A DNA stretch of 6,630 nt from an uncultured Lachnospiraceae bacterium (GCA_902803305.1 CADCPL010000232.1:1-6630), one strand, 5' to 3'; counted from the first letter of the stretch, positions 1 to 6,630 are shown. Translations and numbers: made by a program. The notes: generated from the letters alone by a model not told the origin.

Positions 1-1769
1 GCAAGATCCGCAAGCTTTTCCAGATTATCTTCATCAGCAGAAGATAAGTATCCGAGTTCATCAAGACCCTTCGCTGTATTATTTGCAAGATTCTCAAATC
101 TTGAGAACACGAGAGGTTCGGGCTCAACATATCCTCTAAAATCCTTATCATCGTCCCAGCCGCCGCCCATCTCGGCCATTACTTGTTTTGAGTAAAGTAC
201 GGTATCATGCTTCAGCTCGGTATAGCTTCCGGCAAATGTCTCAAGATCTTTCTTTATCCACTCATCATTTTGCATGAACAGCGGGTACCCTTCCGGTTTT
301 TTCTCAAGAAGCGGACGAAGTGTATTGAGCCATCCTGCATACAGGCTCGCATTCCAGATCGTATTTTCGTTTCCGGAAAACTCCTGTCTCATGGCCTCCA
401 TGTTCTTATCGTAGTTCTTGTATTTGGTCGCTCCCATATCTTCAAGCAGGGAATATGCCATATCTGACCCAAGAGCTGCGGGAACATCAAGGAAATCAGG
501 CAGCAACCTCTTGTCGTCATCTTCATATTCTCCTACTCGTCTGTACACAAGTTCCTGCATTATGGTCGCATCGATCGTAAATCTCTGACCCATGAATCTG
601 AATCCGGGTATCACATTGCTTTCGTCATCAGAGTCATCAATGGGTATTGAATTGATCCTTGGAGCTCTCATATTGGCGGTAAGAGAATGGAACTTTTTCC
701 ATCCATCCTCGTTACCCGCGATCGCGGAAACATCAACCGACTCTCCGTACGCTTCGATTATTGCCGGCATGTATTCATAATATCCCAGATCATCACTTGC
801 TCCCGCAAAGAACGATGTCACTTCATATATATTGCTCCACAGATCATGTTCACCGTTCTCAAGTGCCAGCGTGATAAGAAGTGCCGTTCTGTCCATATCC
901 TCGTTATTCTGAGTAAACTGACGTCTTCCGTACCACATCATAGCGCGGAAATACTTTTCCAAAGTAGCATCACCCTCATAATATCCGCGGGGTTTGTACT
1001 GGCTGTAATCCTCATCATCCTCTGTCAGTGCTGATGTATCGATACCTTCAGCGCTCATAATATGGTCATACTCAGACTTAACTATATCCTCAACCTCAGA
1101 CGGATACTTTGCCGAATCATCGAGGAGCTTTTCGGCAACCGCAAAGAGTGCAACACTCCTCTTAGCTGCAGACTCCCATTCACTGCCCTTTAATTTGCCG
1201 TACTGTTCGTATGTAACATCCAGCATATTCCCGGTAAGCTTCTTAAGATCATCATACAGATGTTCCTTCTCGATATCTCTCATAAGATACGAAAAGTAAA
1301 TGTGGTACGTATGCATCATGGAATCTACCGTTACAAAATTCGGCGTCTGAAGGTAACGGTTCATTTCATATGACTCAAAGAATTCTCTTCCTGCACCGTC
1401 AGATACGACAAAACCGTTCTTCTTGATCTTATCGAGCCAATCCTTATCATGGAACTCGTATTCATCAAAATTTATGATGTTACTCATATCATCCGCGATC
1501 TCTATAACAGGAACGGCAGGATGAAGATCATCGAACTCGCTCTCATCATTTGTAAGCGGAAGAAGGCGCTTTCTCTCCCAGGTCTCTACCTTGCCGGAGA
1601 TCTCTCCGCCGGACTTCCCCGCCTCCTGAGATTCTTCAGTCTTTTCCTCTACATTATTCTGCGTGTTCACCGTAACATTTGCACAGCCTTCCGCTGCAAA
1701 TGACAACGTACATACAAGTGCGATCGTAGCAACCACTCTCTTGTTTTTCAAAAAACCATGATGGATCAT
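1..1769 (-). CDS. DUF3160-family putative lipoprotein, C-terminus beyond window
   Basis: This frame stays open from an ATG at 1769 to the window edge, giving 589 codons and no stop, so the C-terminus is missing. Residues 1-29 look like an export signal: basic start (KNKR at 8-11), hydrophobic stretch 12-26, then Cys29 in a weak lipobox (AAEGC; Glu at -2 is unusual). A hydrophilic Glu/Ser/Asn-rich tether follows to about residue 65. The rest matches what I remember of DUF3160 proteins: NFVTVDSMMHTYHIYFSYLM (144-163), PGFRFMGQRFTIDATIMQEL (388-407), DVPAALGSDMAYSLL (428-442) and a late block YPLFMQ...SYTELKHDTVLYSKQ (495-529). Family proteins are, as I recall, about 700-850 residues, so roughly a quarter is absent here. 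No biochemical function is established that I know of. It starts 12 bases after the GH3 stop with a good ribosome binding site, so it is probably co-transcribed and acts on the outer face of the membrane. Family call confident; lipidation less so. Confidence 0.88.
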   Translation of the reverse strand, partial: MIHHGFLKNKRVVATIALVCTLSFAAEGCANVTVNTQNNVEEKTEESQEAGKSGGEISGKVETWERKRLLPLTNDESEFDDLHPAVPVIEIADDMSNIINFDEYEFHDKDWLDKIKKNGFVVSDGAGREFFESYEMNRYLQTPNFVTVDSMMHTYHIYFSYLMRDIEKEHLYDDLKKLTGNMLDVTYEQYGKLKGSEWESAAKRSVALFAVAEKLLDDSAKYPSEVEDIVKSEYDHIMSAEGIDTSALTEDDEDYSQYKPRGYYEGDATLEKYFRAMMWYGRRQFTQNNEDMDRTALLITLALENGEHDLWSNIYEVTSFFAGASDDLGYYEYMPAIIEAYGESVDVSAIAGNEDGWKKFHSLTANMRAPRINSIPIDDSDDESNVIPGFRFMGQRFTIDATIMQELVYRRVGEYEDDDKRLLPDFLDVPAALGSDMAYSLLEDMGATKYKNYDKNMEAMRQEFSGNENTIWNASLYAGWLNTLRPLLEKKPEGYPLFMQNDEWIKKDLETFAGSYTELKHDTVLYSKQVMAEMGGGWDDDKDFRGYVEPEPLVFSRFENLANNTAKGLDELGYLSSADEDNLEKLADL

Positions 1770-1776
1770 CTATCTT

Positions 1777-1783
1777 CCTCCCT
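1777..1783 (-). promoter_or_regulatory. Ribosome binding site of the DUF3160 gene, overlapping the GH3 stop codon
   Basis: On the minus strand the bases AGGGAGG lie 7 bases before the ATG at 1769 and overlap the last two bases of the GH3 TAG stop. This fixes the start of the DUF3160 gene. It also suggests that ribosomes finishing GH3 can reinitiate here, in line with an operon. A second ATG at 1759 is out of frame and is not a competing start. Confidence 0.8.
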
Positions 1784-4037
1784 AATCCTCTTTTTGGCCG
1801 TTAAGCCTGTTTATTATCTCTCTCATTTCTTCATAAGAAAAATCACCGAAATTCAGATTAACAACACTTCGGATCGTTGTATCTGCCTCACATTCCTTTG
1901 GTTGATCCTCAAACACGTCTGATGATGCAAAAGCCTTTTCATAAAACGGTTTTGCGATCCTGGCAGCTTTACTGTCCTCCATGATATCCTTGTATACCGA
2001 GTTCTCACTGTACACAGGTTTCTTGGGCTTCTTGGGAATGACCGTTACTGTTTTATAAGTAATGACCTCTTCCGCATTTCTGCATACTTCTATCTTGTAT
2101 TCGCCGGGCTCCACATACCAGTCGCTCAGCTCCTCGTCATAATATGCAAATGCACTTTTATCAAGGATAAAGCTGACCGTCTTTCTCTCATGTGCATCAA
2201 GGAAAACCTTTTTAAAGCCTTTAAGCTCCCTCACCACTCTTCTGATCTTGGTGTTGGGGATATCTGCTTCAACATAGAGCTGAACAACTTCCTTGCCCGG
2301 AATATCGCTTTCGTTTATCACATCAACGGTCACTTCCAGAGTTTCATTATCGAGCATCTTTTCCGCATCCACTGTCATCTTGCCGTATGAAAACGTACTG
2401 TATGACAGACCGTGACCGAACGGGAAACGTACCTGCATTTTCTTCCGTGAATAATATCTGTAACCTACAAAAATGCCCTCACGGTAATCAATGACAGAAC
2501 TGTCTCCGGCAAAATTAAGGTACGAAGGATTATCCTCCAGTCGAAGCGGTATCGTCTCGGGAAGACGTCCCGAAGGATTGACTTTCCCCGAAAGTGCCAA
2601 TGCAGTCGCAACTCCGACTCCCTCACCCGACAGATATGTTTCAAGGATTCCCTCAACCTTGTCAGCCCAGGGCATCGTAACGGGAGATCCGTTCTCCAGG
2701 ACTACTATAACGTGAGGATTAACTGCCGCTATCGCATTGATAAGGTCATTTTGAACCTGCGGCAGATCCATATGCTTCCTGTCATACCCTTCAGATTCAT
2801 ATGACTCCGGAAGACCGGCAAAAATAACAACTTTATCGACATCGGAAGCTGCCGCAACAGCGCGCTTCGCTCTGGCTTTATCGAATTTATCGTCTGTGGC
2901 GGAAAATCCTTCCTCATATATTATCTTTGAATTCCACTGAGCTCCCATAAGGATCGAATCGACATTACCCGACCTTATGTGAGAACTTCCTCCTCCCTGA
3001 TACCTCGGATTCTTGGCAAATCCGCCCACGAGAAGAACATAATCACTGCTCTTGACCGGAAGGACTTTATTCTCATTTTTCAGAAGAACCATGCACTCGC
3101 CCGCAATATCCCTGACAAGACTGTGATGCCTTCCTTTATCCCATGACCTGCCTTCCTCATGGTTTTCCACAGCCTTATATACAAATTCAAGTATCCTCTC
3201 AACACAAGCGTCGAGATCTTCTTCCGCAAGTTCTTTATTCTTCACGGCATCTATCACAAGCCTGTCATAGATCCCGCCGTTGCCGGGCATCTCAAGATCA
3301 AGTCCTGCGGCTATACCCTTTACGCGGTCTCTTACCGCGCCCCAATCGCTGACGACAAGACCTTCAAAGCCCCATTCTTTTCTCAGTATATCCGTAAGGA
3401 GTCTCTTGTTCTCGGACATCTGAACACCGTTGACCATATTGTAGGCACACATCACGGTCCACGGCTGAGATTCCTTTACCGCGATCTCAAATCCCTTCAG
3501 ATATATCTCGCGAAGTGTTCTCTCATCTATCCTCGAATCATACGAGTTACGGCGAAACTCCTGATTATTCGCGCAAAAATGTTTCAGAGATGTCCCGACT
3601 CCTTTTGACTGAACACCGTTTATATATGCGGCCGCAGTCTTTCCGGACAGATAAGGATCTTCGGAATAGTATTCAAAGTTTCTTCCGCACAGAGGAGATC
3701 TTTTTATATTGCATCCGGGCGCCAGTATGGCTGCCACGTCTTCGGCCTGACATTCGTCACCGATCGCTTCACCTACCGATCTGACAAGGTCGGTATCAAA
3801 GCTGGACGCGAGATTGACGGCTGCCGGAAAACACACGGATTCGATGCTGTTATTGACCTCTCGGATACCGGCTTCGGGATTTTGTTTACGAAGCCCGCTC
3901 GGCCCGTCACTTACCATTACAGACGGTATCTGCAATCTTTCTATCTCTTTCGTATGCCAAAAGTCCGTTCCCGAACACAGGCTTACTTTTTCCTCAAGAG
4001 TCAGTTTCTTTACGATCGATCTTATCTTAGAATCCAT
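1782..4037 (-). CDS. Glycoside hydrolase family 3 beta-glycosidase (probable beta-glucosidase), cytoplasmic
   Basis: A complete 751-residue GH3 enzyme, expected to remove non-reducing-end beta-linked sugars, most often glucose, with retention of configuration. The N-terminal barrel domain spans about 10-290: SDGPSG (43-48), GRNFEYYSEDPYLSG (118-132), substrate-binding KHF (152-154), and the nucleophile Asp231 in VVSDWGA. The alpha/beta sandwich domain spans about 315-545, with a YQGGGSSH loop (346-353) and ESYESEGYDR (411-420), which should hold the acid/base Glu (414 or 416). PFGHGLSYSTF (539-549) leads to a fibronectin-III-like domain (about 565-660), and an extra tail runs from 670 to 751. 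There is no PA14 insert. No signal peptide is visible, so it should act on imported oligosaccharides or glycosides in the cytoplasm. The start is supported by a good ribosome binding site and an upstream promoter. Family assignment is very secure; sugar specificity (glucoside versus xyloside) cannot be read from the sequence. Confidence 0.96.
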   Translation of the reverse strand: MDSKIRSIVKKLTLEEKVSLCSGTDFWHTKEIERLQIPSVMVSDGPSGLRKQNPEAGIREVNNSIESVCFPAAVNLASSFDTDLVRSVGEAIGDECQAEDVAAILAPGCNIKRSPLCGRNFEYYSEDPYLSGKTAAAYINGVQSKGVGTSLKHFCANNQEFRRNSYDSRIDERTLREIYLKGFEIAVKESQPWTVMCAYNMVNGVQMSENKRLLTDILRKEWGFEGLVVSDWGAVRDRVKGIAAGLDLEMPGNGGIYDRLVIDAVKNKELAEEDLDACVERILEFVYKAVENHEEGRSWDKGRHHSLVRDIAGECMVLLKNENKVLPVKSSDYVLLVGGFAKNPRYQGGGSSHIRSGNVDSILMGAQWNSKIIYEEGFSATDDKFDKARAKRAVAAASDVDKVVIFAGLPESYESEGYDRKHMDLPQVQNDLINAIAAVNPHVIVVLENGSPVTMPWADKVEGILETYLSGEGVGVATALALSGKVNPSGRLPETIPLRLEDNPSYLNFAGDSSVIDYREGIFVGYRYYSRKKMQVRFPFGHGLSYSTFSYGKMTVDAEKMLDNETLEVTVDVINESDIPGKEVVQLYVEADIPNTKIRRVVRELKGFKKVFLDAHERKTVSFILDKSAFAYYDEELSDWYVEPGEYKIEVCRNAEEVITYKTVTVIPKKPKKPVYSENSVYKDIMEDSKAARIAKPFYEKAFASSDVFEDQPKECEADTTIRSVVNLNFGDFSYEEMREIINRLNGQKED

Positions 4038-4041
4038 AAAA

Positions 4042-4047
4042 CACCTC
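4042..4047 (-). promoter_or_regulatory. Ribosome binding site of the GH3 gene
   Basis: GAGGTG (minus strand) lies 4 bases before the ATG at 4037, preceded by AGA. It matches the 3' end of 16S rRNA over six bases. No other ATG with a comparable site lies nearby, so this supports the annotated start. Confidence 0.75.
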
Positions 4048-4060
4048 TCTAACTACGGTA

Positions 4061-4076
4061 CTTTTCATGTGCAAAG
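4061..4076. repeat. Imperfect inverted repeat at the predicted transcription start
   Basis: CTTTTCATGTGCAAAG is a 16-bp imperfect palindrome: the half-sites agree at 6 of 8 positions, with CTTT/AAAG as outer arms. It lies just downstream of the -10 box of the GH3 promoter, where a repressor could block initiation. It does not fit the CcpA cre pattern well. At this length and quality it could be chance. Confidence 0.3.
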
Positions 4077-4079
4077 AAC

Positions 4080-4088
4080 ATTATAGCA
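4080..4088 (-). promoter_or_regulatory. Extended -10 promoter for the GH3-DUF3160 unit
   Basis: On the minus strand TGCTATAAT is a perfect TATAAT box (4085-4080) with the TGn extension. It lies inside the only sizeable gap of the window. No good -35 hexamer is present at 16-18 bp spacing (the 17-bp position reads GTGCCT), which is typical of extended -10 promoters or of activator-dependent ones. Transcription would begin near 4073, giving a leader of about 35 bases before the GH3 ATG. This would let GH3 and DUF3160 be expressed independently of the LicD gene upstream. Confidence 0.65.
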
Positions 4089-4112
4089 CGCACGGCCGGC
4101 CAAGGCACGCAC
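4086..4112. repeat. 8-bp direct repeat pair around a GGCCGGCC palindrome, possible operator
   Basis: GCACGCAC occurs at 4086-4093 and again at 4105-4112, 19 bp apart start to start, close to two helical turns. Between them is the perfect 8-bp palindrome GGCCGGCC (4094-4101). One copy abuts the -10 box and includes its TG extension. The other ends on the last base of the LicD-gene stop codon. The block covers the region where a -35 element would lie and is much richer in GC than its surroundings. A regulator binding site is plausible but inferred from position alone. It is not a terminator, as no loop or U-run is present. Confidence 0.45.
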
Positions 4113-6331
4113 TATACATCAAGATTCATTATCATGATCGGTTTATGCCTGTAAAATACGTCAAGAGCGATGGATGAAGGCTCTCCGTAGTATGCATCGC
4201 ATTTCTTTGCAAGAGCATCGTTTTCACACGGATCGGGATCTTCCATATATTCGCCTATATTCATATCCCGAAACCTCTTTATCACATTTTTAAAGTCATC
4301 CGCCACGGATCCGTCGATCGATGCCGGGATCTTGCCAAGGCCCCTTGTTATCCATATCACCCTGATGCCGGTTGCTTCGTCAAATATATCAAGAATGTTG
4401 TTTAGCTTGCGGATGGCACGGCTTTCTCCCTCAGCGAGGCTGCTGATCGATGTATAAAACAGTATCGTCTTTCTTCCGTCCGTATCCGTGTGATCATCGC
4501 TCTCATCCCTATCGGAAAAGACTATCCCCGGATCCGCAGTGATCTTTTCATCAAGCAGATTCTTTATGTCTGTGCTGTCCGAGCCGATAAACTCCGTTAA
4601 TTTTTCAATGTATGTATTTTTTATCTCTTCACTTGGCAGTATGATCCTGTCGGCGTTTATAACACCGGGCATGCATACATAATGATCCATGTTTATATAA
4701 TCACGCTCACATTCGCGGGTAAAATCATCCGTCACAAAAAACGGTACATAAACAAGCTCATCCGTGTACCTTTTCAGCACACCCGAATAATGCTGCGGCA
4801 GAACAGACATGACGGTGTTCCATTCATCAAACGGATTTTGTATGACTATCTTATCCGGATGCATTCCCTCAAGGTCAACCTGTCTGTAATCATCCACGCA
4901 GACCTCCGAGGGATACCCCGAAAGATCAAATACCTCGTCCGTAAACGCTCCGTCATATGCTTTATAGTAATAAGGGATGGGGATCACATGAACGCTGAAC
5001 CTCTCATCGCCTATATACTTTCGGTACAGAGGTTCCATATACTTCCAGTGTTTTGCCGCAAATGGCATGAACACGATATCGTGGCGCTTAAATATGCTTT
5101 TTTCTACGGCATCTCCCAGTTCAGGTAACGTCTTTTCATACCTTCCCATATCGCCGCATCCGCAGTGTATATCGTACAATATCTCGCACATCTGCTCCAG
5201 GACCGGAACCGGACCATACCCCATGCCGTATACCGATTCGATGAACGTGCCGAATTCGATAAGAACCTGTTGCAGCTCGATCGATGCCTCTTTGTCGCTT
5301 TCCTTTATTGCCTGTGTTTTTTCATTTATGATCTCAAGATAAGCACCTGATCTTTCCTTGATCCCCGGCAGTCTGTCCGCCCTGCCGGTAAGATCCGAAG
5401 CAGATGCTTTATAAGCAGGATACTCAAAATCAAGCACCTCGAGAAGCTGCTCGTGCTGTCCGTAGAAGAACGGATAGTCGTGTCCTCCCCATGCTTTATG
5501 TATCTCCATATAGTTGCCGTATTTCATGCGCATTACCGCATCAAAACATATCGGGACCGGCATCGTCGTATCCATGTACGGAAGCCTTATCGTATCACGA
5601 TAGTATTCCTTCGGGATATGAAGTGTGTTTCCATACATTCCGAACGGCATCATCTGAACGAGCGCATCAGACTCTTCATCGGGTACGGACGCAAACAGCT
5701 CTTCAACAAGTTCATACATCCTGACGCGGAGTTCTTCACCTTTAAGGCTGCGGTCAATCCTGCGTCCGGTATGCTTCTCACACTCCCGGAGCTGCTCCTC
5801 GGCCTCTTTTCCGACGGTCTTGTTTTCCGCGATATTATCTGCGACCGTAAGAACAAATTCGGCCTTTTTGGATTTCAGTAATTCTTTTTCCCTGTCGGAA
5901 CATACATTGTCCAGAACGAACAGATCGATGCCTGCAATATAAGGAAACCCGTGAAAACGAGTAAGATGTTCTTCCTCAAAGCATATCCGGGGCTTTCCCA
6001 CGATCCTGGCAACAAAGAAAAGATGCCCCGGATGATTTTTAAAATGCATCACCTTAAATCCTTCCGGAAGCTCTTTCTCGGCATATTGCAAAAACCTTTC
6101 ATAATCTTTGCGCCGCATGGATATGTCAAGGTCATCATCCCAGGGGATGTAACCGCTGTGACGGATTGATGCAAGAAGACTGCCCCAGTCCGCAAAATAA
6201 GGGATATCATGTTTCCGGCAGATGATGTCTGTTTCGCGCAAAACATCCATCTGAACTCCCCATGCTTTCTTCAGCATGGACGGAACATAAAATCCCTCTC
6301 TAACTTCATCTTCATAAAAATCCGGTTTCAT
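4112..6331 (-). CDS. LicD-family protein fused to a CDP-glycerol glycerophosphotransferase-like domain
   Basis: This gene encodes 739 residues from the ATG at 6331; a TTG one codon upstream (6334) is also in frame, but the ATG is the better start. Residue numbers below count from that TTG, so subtract one for the ATG form. The N-terminal domain (about 20-300) is LicD-type, carrying GSLLASIRHSGYIPWDDDLD (51-70), the nucleotidyltransferase-like core whose Asp residues should bind metal; family members transfer phosphocholine or similar phospho-groups to surface glycans. A helical linker (about 330-415) leads to a second domain (about 418-740) with VFMPFAAKHW (421-430), VIPIPYYYK (450-458), IQNPFDEWN (498-506) and CDAYYGEPSS (712-721). 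I associate these with CDP-glycerol glycerophosphotransferase-like proteins of Clostridia. No signal peptide or membrane segment is visible, so it should act at the inner membrane face. It is translationally coupled to the HD-GYP gene. The acceptor polymer is unknown. Confidence 0.85.
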   Translation of the reverse strand: MKPDFYEDEVREGFYVPSMLKKAWGVQMDVLRETDIICRKHDIPYFADWGSLLASIRHSGYIPWDDDLDISMRRKDYERFLQYAEKELPEGFKVMHFKNHPGHLFFVARIVGKPRICFEEEHLTRFHGFPYIAGIDLFVLDNVCSDREKELLKSKKAEFVLTVADNIAENKTVGKEAEEQLRECEKHTGRRIDRSLKGEELRVRMYELVEELFASVPDEESDALVQMMPFGMYGNTLHIPKEYYRDTIRLPYMDTTMPVPICFDAVMRMKYGNYMEIHKAWGGHDYPFFYGQHEQLLEVLDFEYPAYKASASDLTGRADRLPGIKERSGAYLEIINEKTQAIKESDKEASIELQQVLIEFGTFIESVYGMGYGPVPVLEQMCEILYDIHCGCGDMGRYEKTLPELGDAVEKSIFKRHDIVFMPFAAKHWKYMEPLYRKYIGDERFSVHVIPIPYYYKAYDGAFTDEVFDLSGYPSEVCVDDYRQVDLEGMHPDKIVIQNPFDEWNTVMSVLPQHYSGVLKRYTDELVYVPFFVTDDFTRECERDYINMDHYVCMPGVINADRIILPSEEIKNTYIEKLTEFIGSDSTDIKNLLDEKITADPGIVFSDRDESDDHTDTDGRKTILFYTSISSLAEGESRAIRKLNNILDIFDEATGIRVIWITRGLGKIPASIDGSVADDFKNVIKRFRDMNIGEYMEDPDPCENDALAKKCDAYYGEPSSIALDVFYRHKPIMIMNLDV

Positions 6332-6333
6332 CA
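6329..6333 (-). other. TGATG stop/start overlap coupling the HD-GYP and LicD-fusion genes
   Basis: The minus strand reads TGATG here: the TGA of the upstream gene shares its A with the ATG of the LicD-fusion gene. Only a weak AGAG lies at a usable distance upstream; a GGAG further up is over 20 bases away. Translation of the second gene therefore probably depends on ribosomes terminating on the first, so the two proteins should be made together. Confidence 0.75.
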
Positions 6334-6630
6334 AACAAACGTCTCTATATACAGCTCCGGTTCCCTTGACAGGTCTATGAACCTGTCACCGCACTGCAGC
6401 ATCGGTTTGGAATACTGATTTCTGTTCATGAATATAACATCACCTTCCAAACCGTTGTTAAGCCGGACTCTGTTATTCATATATGTTGTTGCGACATGCT
6501 CCAGGAATGTAAGGATGTAATGACCGTCGTACTTCTGAAGGCCTTCGGATTCGAAAATACTGATGACCTTGAACGGACACAGGGGACCGCGATACACTCT
6601 TGCAGCCGTCATCGCATCGTATACATCGGC
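6331..6630 (-). CDS. C-terminal end of an HD-GYP domain protein, probable cyclic-di-GMP phosphodiesterase (N-terminus beyond window)
   Basis: The frame is open at the window edge and gives 99 residues before the TGA. The first visible residues, ADVYDAMTAARVYRGPL, are the hallmark of the late part of the HD-GYP helical domain: the first Asp of DVYDA is normally a metal ligand, followed by the conserved xRxYR segment. After about 25 further helical residues comes a small beta-rich tail (RVRLNNGLEGDVIFMN, then FIDLSREPELYIETF). In my memory this tail is common in Clostridia HD-GYP proteins. The HD and GYP motifs themselves, and any sensor or receiver domain, lie outside the window, so catalytic competence cannot be judged. 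A Met codon at 6612 is inside the conserved motif and is not the true start. Family members hydrolyse cyclic-di-GMP; that activity here is inferred. Confidence 0.85.
   Translation of the reverse strand, partial: ADVYDAMTAARVYRGPLCPFKVISIFESEGLQKYDGHYILTFLEHVATTYMNNRVRLNNGLEGDVIFMNRNQYSKPMLQCGDRFIDLSREPELYIETFV

Noticed and set aside
207..1034. Several plus-strand open frames at the left side
   Set aside because: The minus strand here is one uninterrupted 589-codon frame with DUF3160 family blocks from end to end, so the plus-strand frames are shadows.
3159..3608. 149-codon open frame on the plus strand
   Set aside because: It lies fully opposite the conserved catalytic barrel of the GH3 gene, shows no recognisable motif, and is best explained as an antisense shadow of that gene.
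4038..4111. CcpA catabolite-repression (cre) site upstream of GH3
   Set aside because: No segment fits the TGNNANCGNNNNCA pattern closely enough; the nearest palindrome lacks the central CG.
4086..4112. Rho-independent terminator after the LicD-fusion gene
   Set aside because: The GC-rich block is a loopless palindrome flanked by direct repeats, with no stem-loop of useful size and no run of U after it.
4682..5128. 148-codon open frame on the plus strand
   Set aside because: It is antisense to the second domain of the LicD fusion, which has clear family motifs; the plus-strand product is unlike any family I know.
5453..5881. 142-codon open frame on the plus strand
   Set aside because: It is antisense to the LicD domain and has a composition typical of a reversed coding strand (rich in His, Arg and Ile).
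6332..6334. TTG as start codon of the LicD-fusion gene
   Set aside because: The adjacent ATG at 6331 forms a classic TGATG overlap with the previous stop; TTG adds one residue and has no better ribosome binding site.
6331..6612. Stand-alone 93-residue small protein starting at the ATG at 6612
   Set aside because: The frame continues upstream to the window edge, and the ATG lies inside the conserved DVYDAMT motif of HD-GYP proteins, so this is the end of a longer gene.

Overview
The window looks like chromosomal DNA of an anaerobic Clostridia member, most likely a Lachnospiraceae (Butyrivibrio/Pseudobutyrivibrio-like) bacterium. This is inferred from the mid-40s GC estimated by eye, the strong GGAGG-type ribosome binding sites, and the protein types: an HD-GYP protein with a short C-terminal tail, a long LicD fusion protein, a cytoplasmic family 3 glycoside hydrolase and a DUF3160 lipoprotein. 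No database search was possible, so the taxon is only a suggestion.

All four genes lie on the minus strand and are read from right to left, with almost no non-coding DNA. At the right edge (6630-6331) is the last 99 codons of an HD-GYP-type protein, a probable cyclic-di-GMP phosphodiesterase. Its TGA stop overlaps the ATG of the next gene (TGATG). That gene (6331-4112) encodes a 739-residue LicD-family protein fused to a second domain resembling CDP-glycerol glycerophosphotransferase-type proteins, probably acting on a cell-surface polymer. A 74-base gap follows. It is the only intergenic region of any size and holds a TGCTATAAT extended -10 promoter, a pair of 8-bp direct repeats and a GGCCGGCC palindrome. 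Downstream lies a complete 751-residue GH3 beta-glycosidase without a signal peptide (4037-1782). Twelve bases later, an exported DUF3160 protein begins (1769) and runs off the left edge with 589 codons visible.

The layout suggests two transcription units that may be joined by read-through: HD-GYP + LicD fusion (second messenger turnover next to surface polymer modification), and GH3 + DUF3160 (cytoplasmic glycoside hydrolysis next to a surface lipoprotein of unknown function). I see no Rho-independent terminator between them. There are no RNA genes, mobile elements, CRISPR arrays or integrases, and no gene-free stretch over 300 bases. The most interesting points are the pairing of GH3 with DUF3160, the apparently divergent second domain of the LicD fusion, and the repeat-rich promoter region between the two units.
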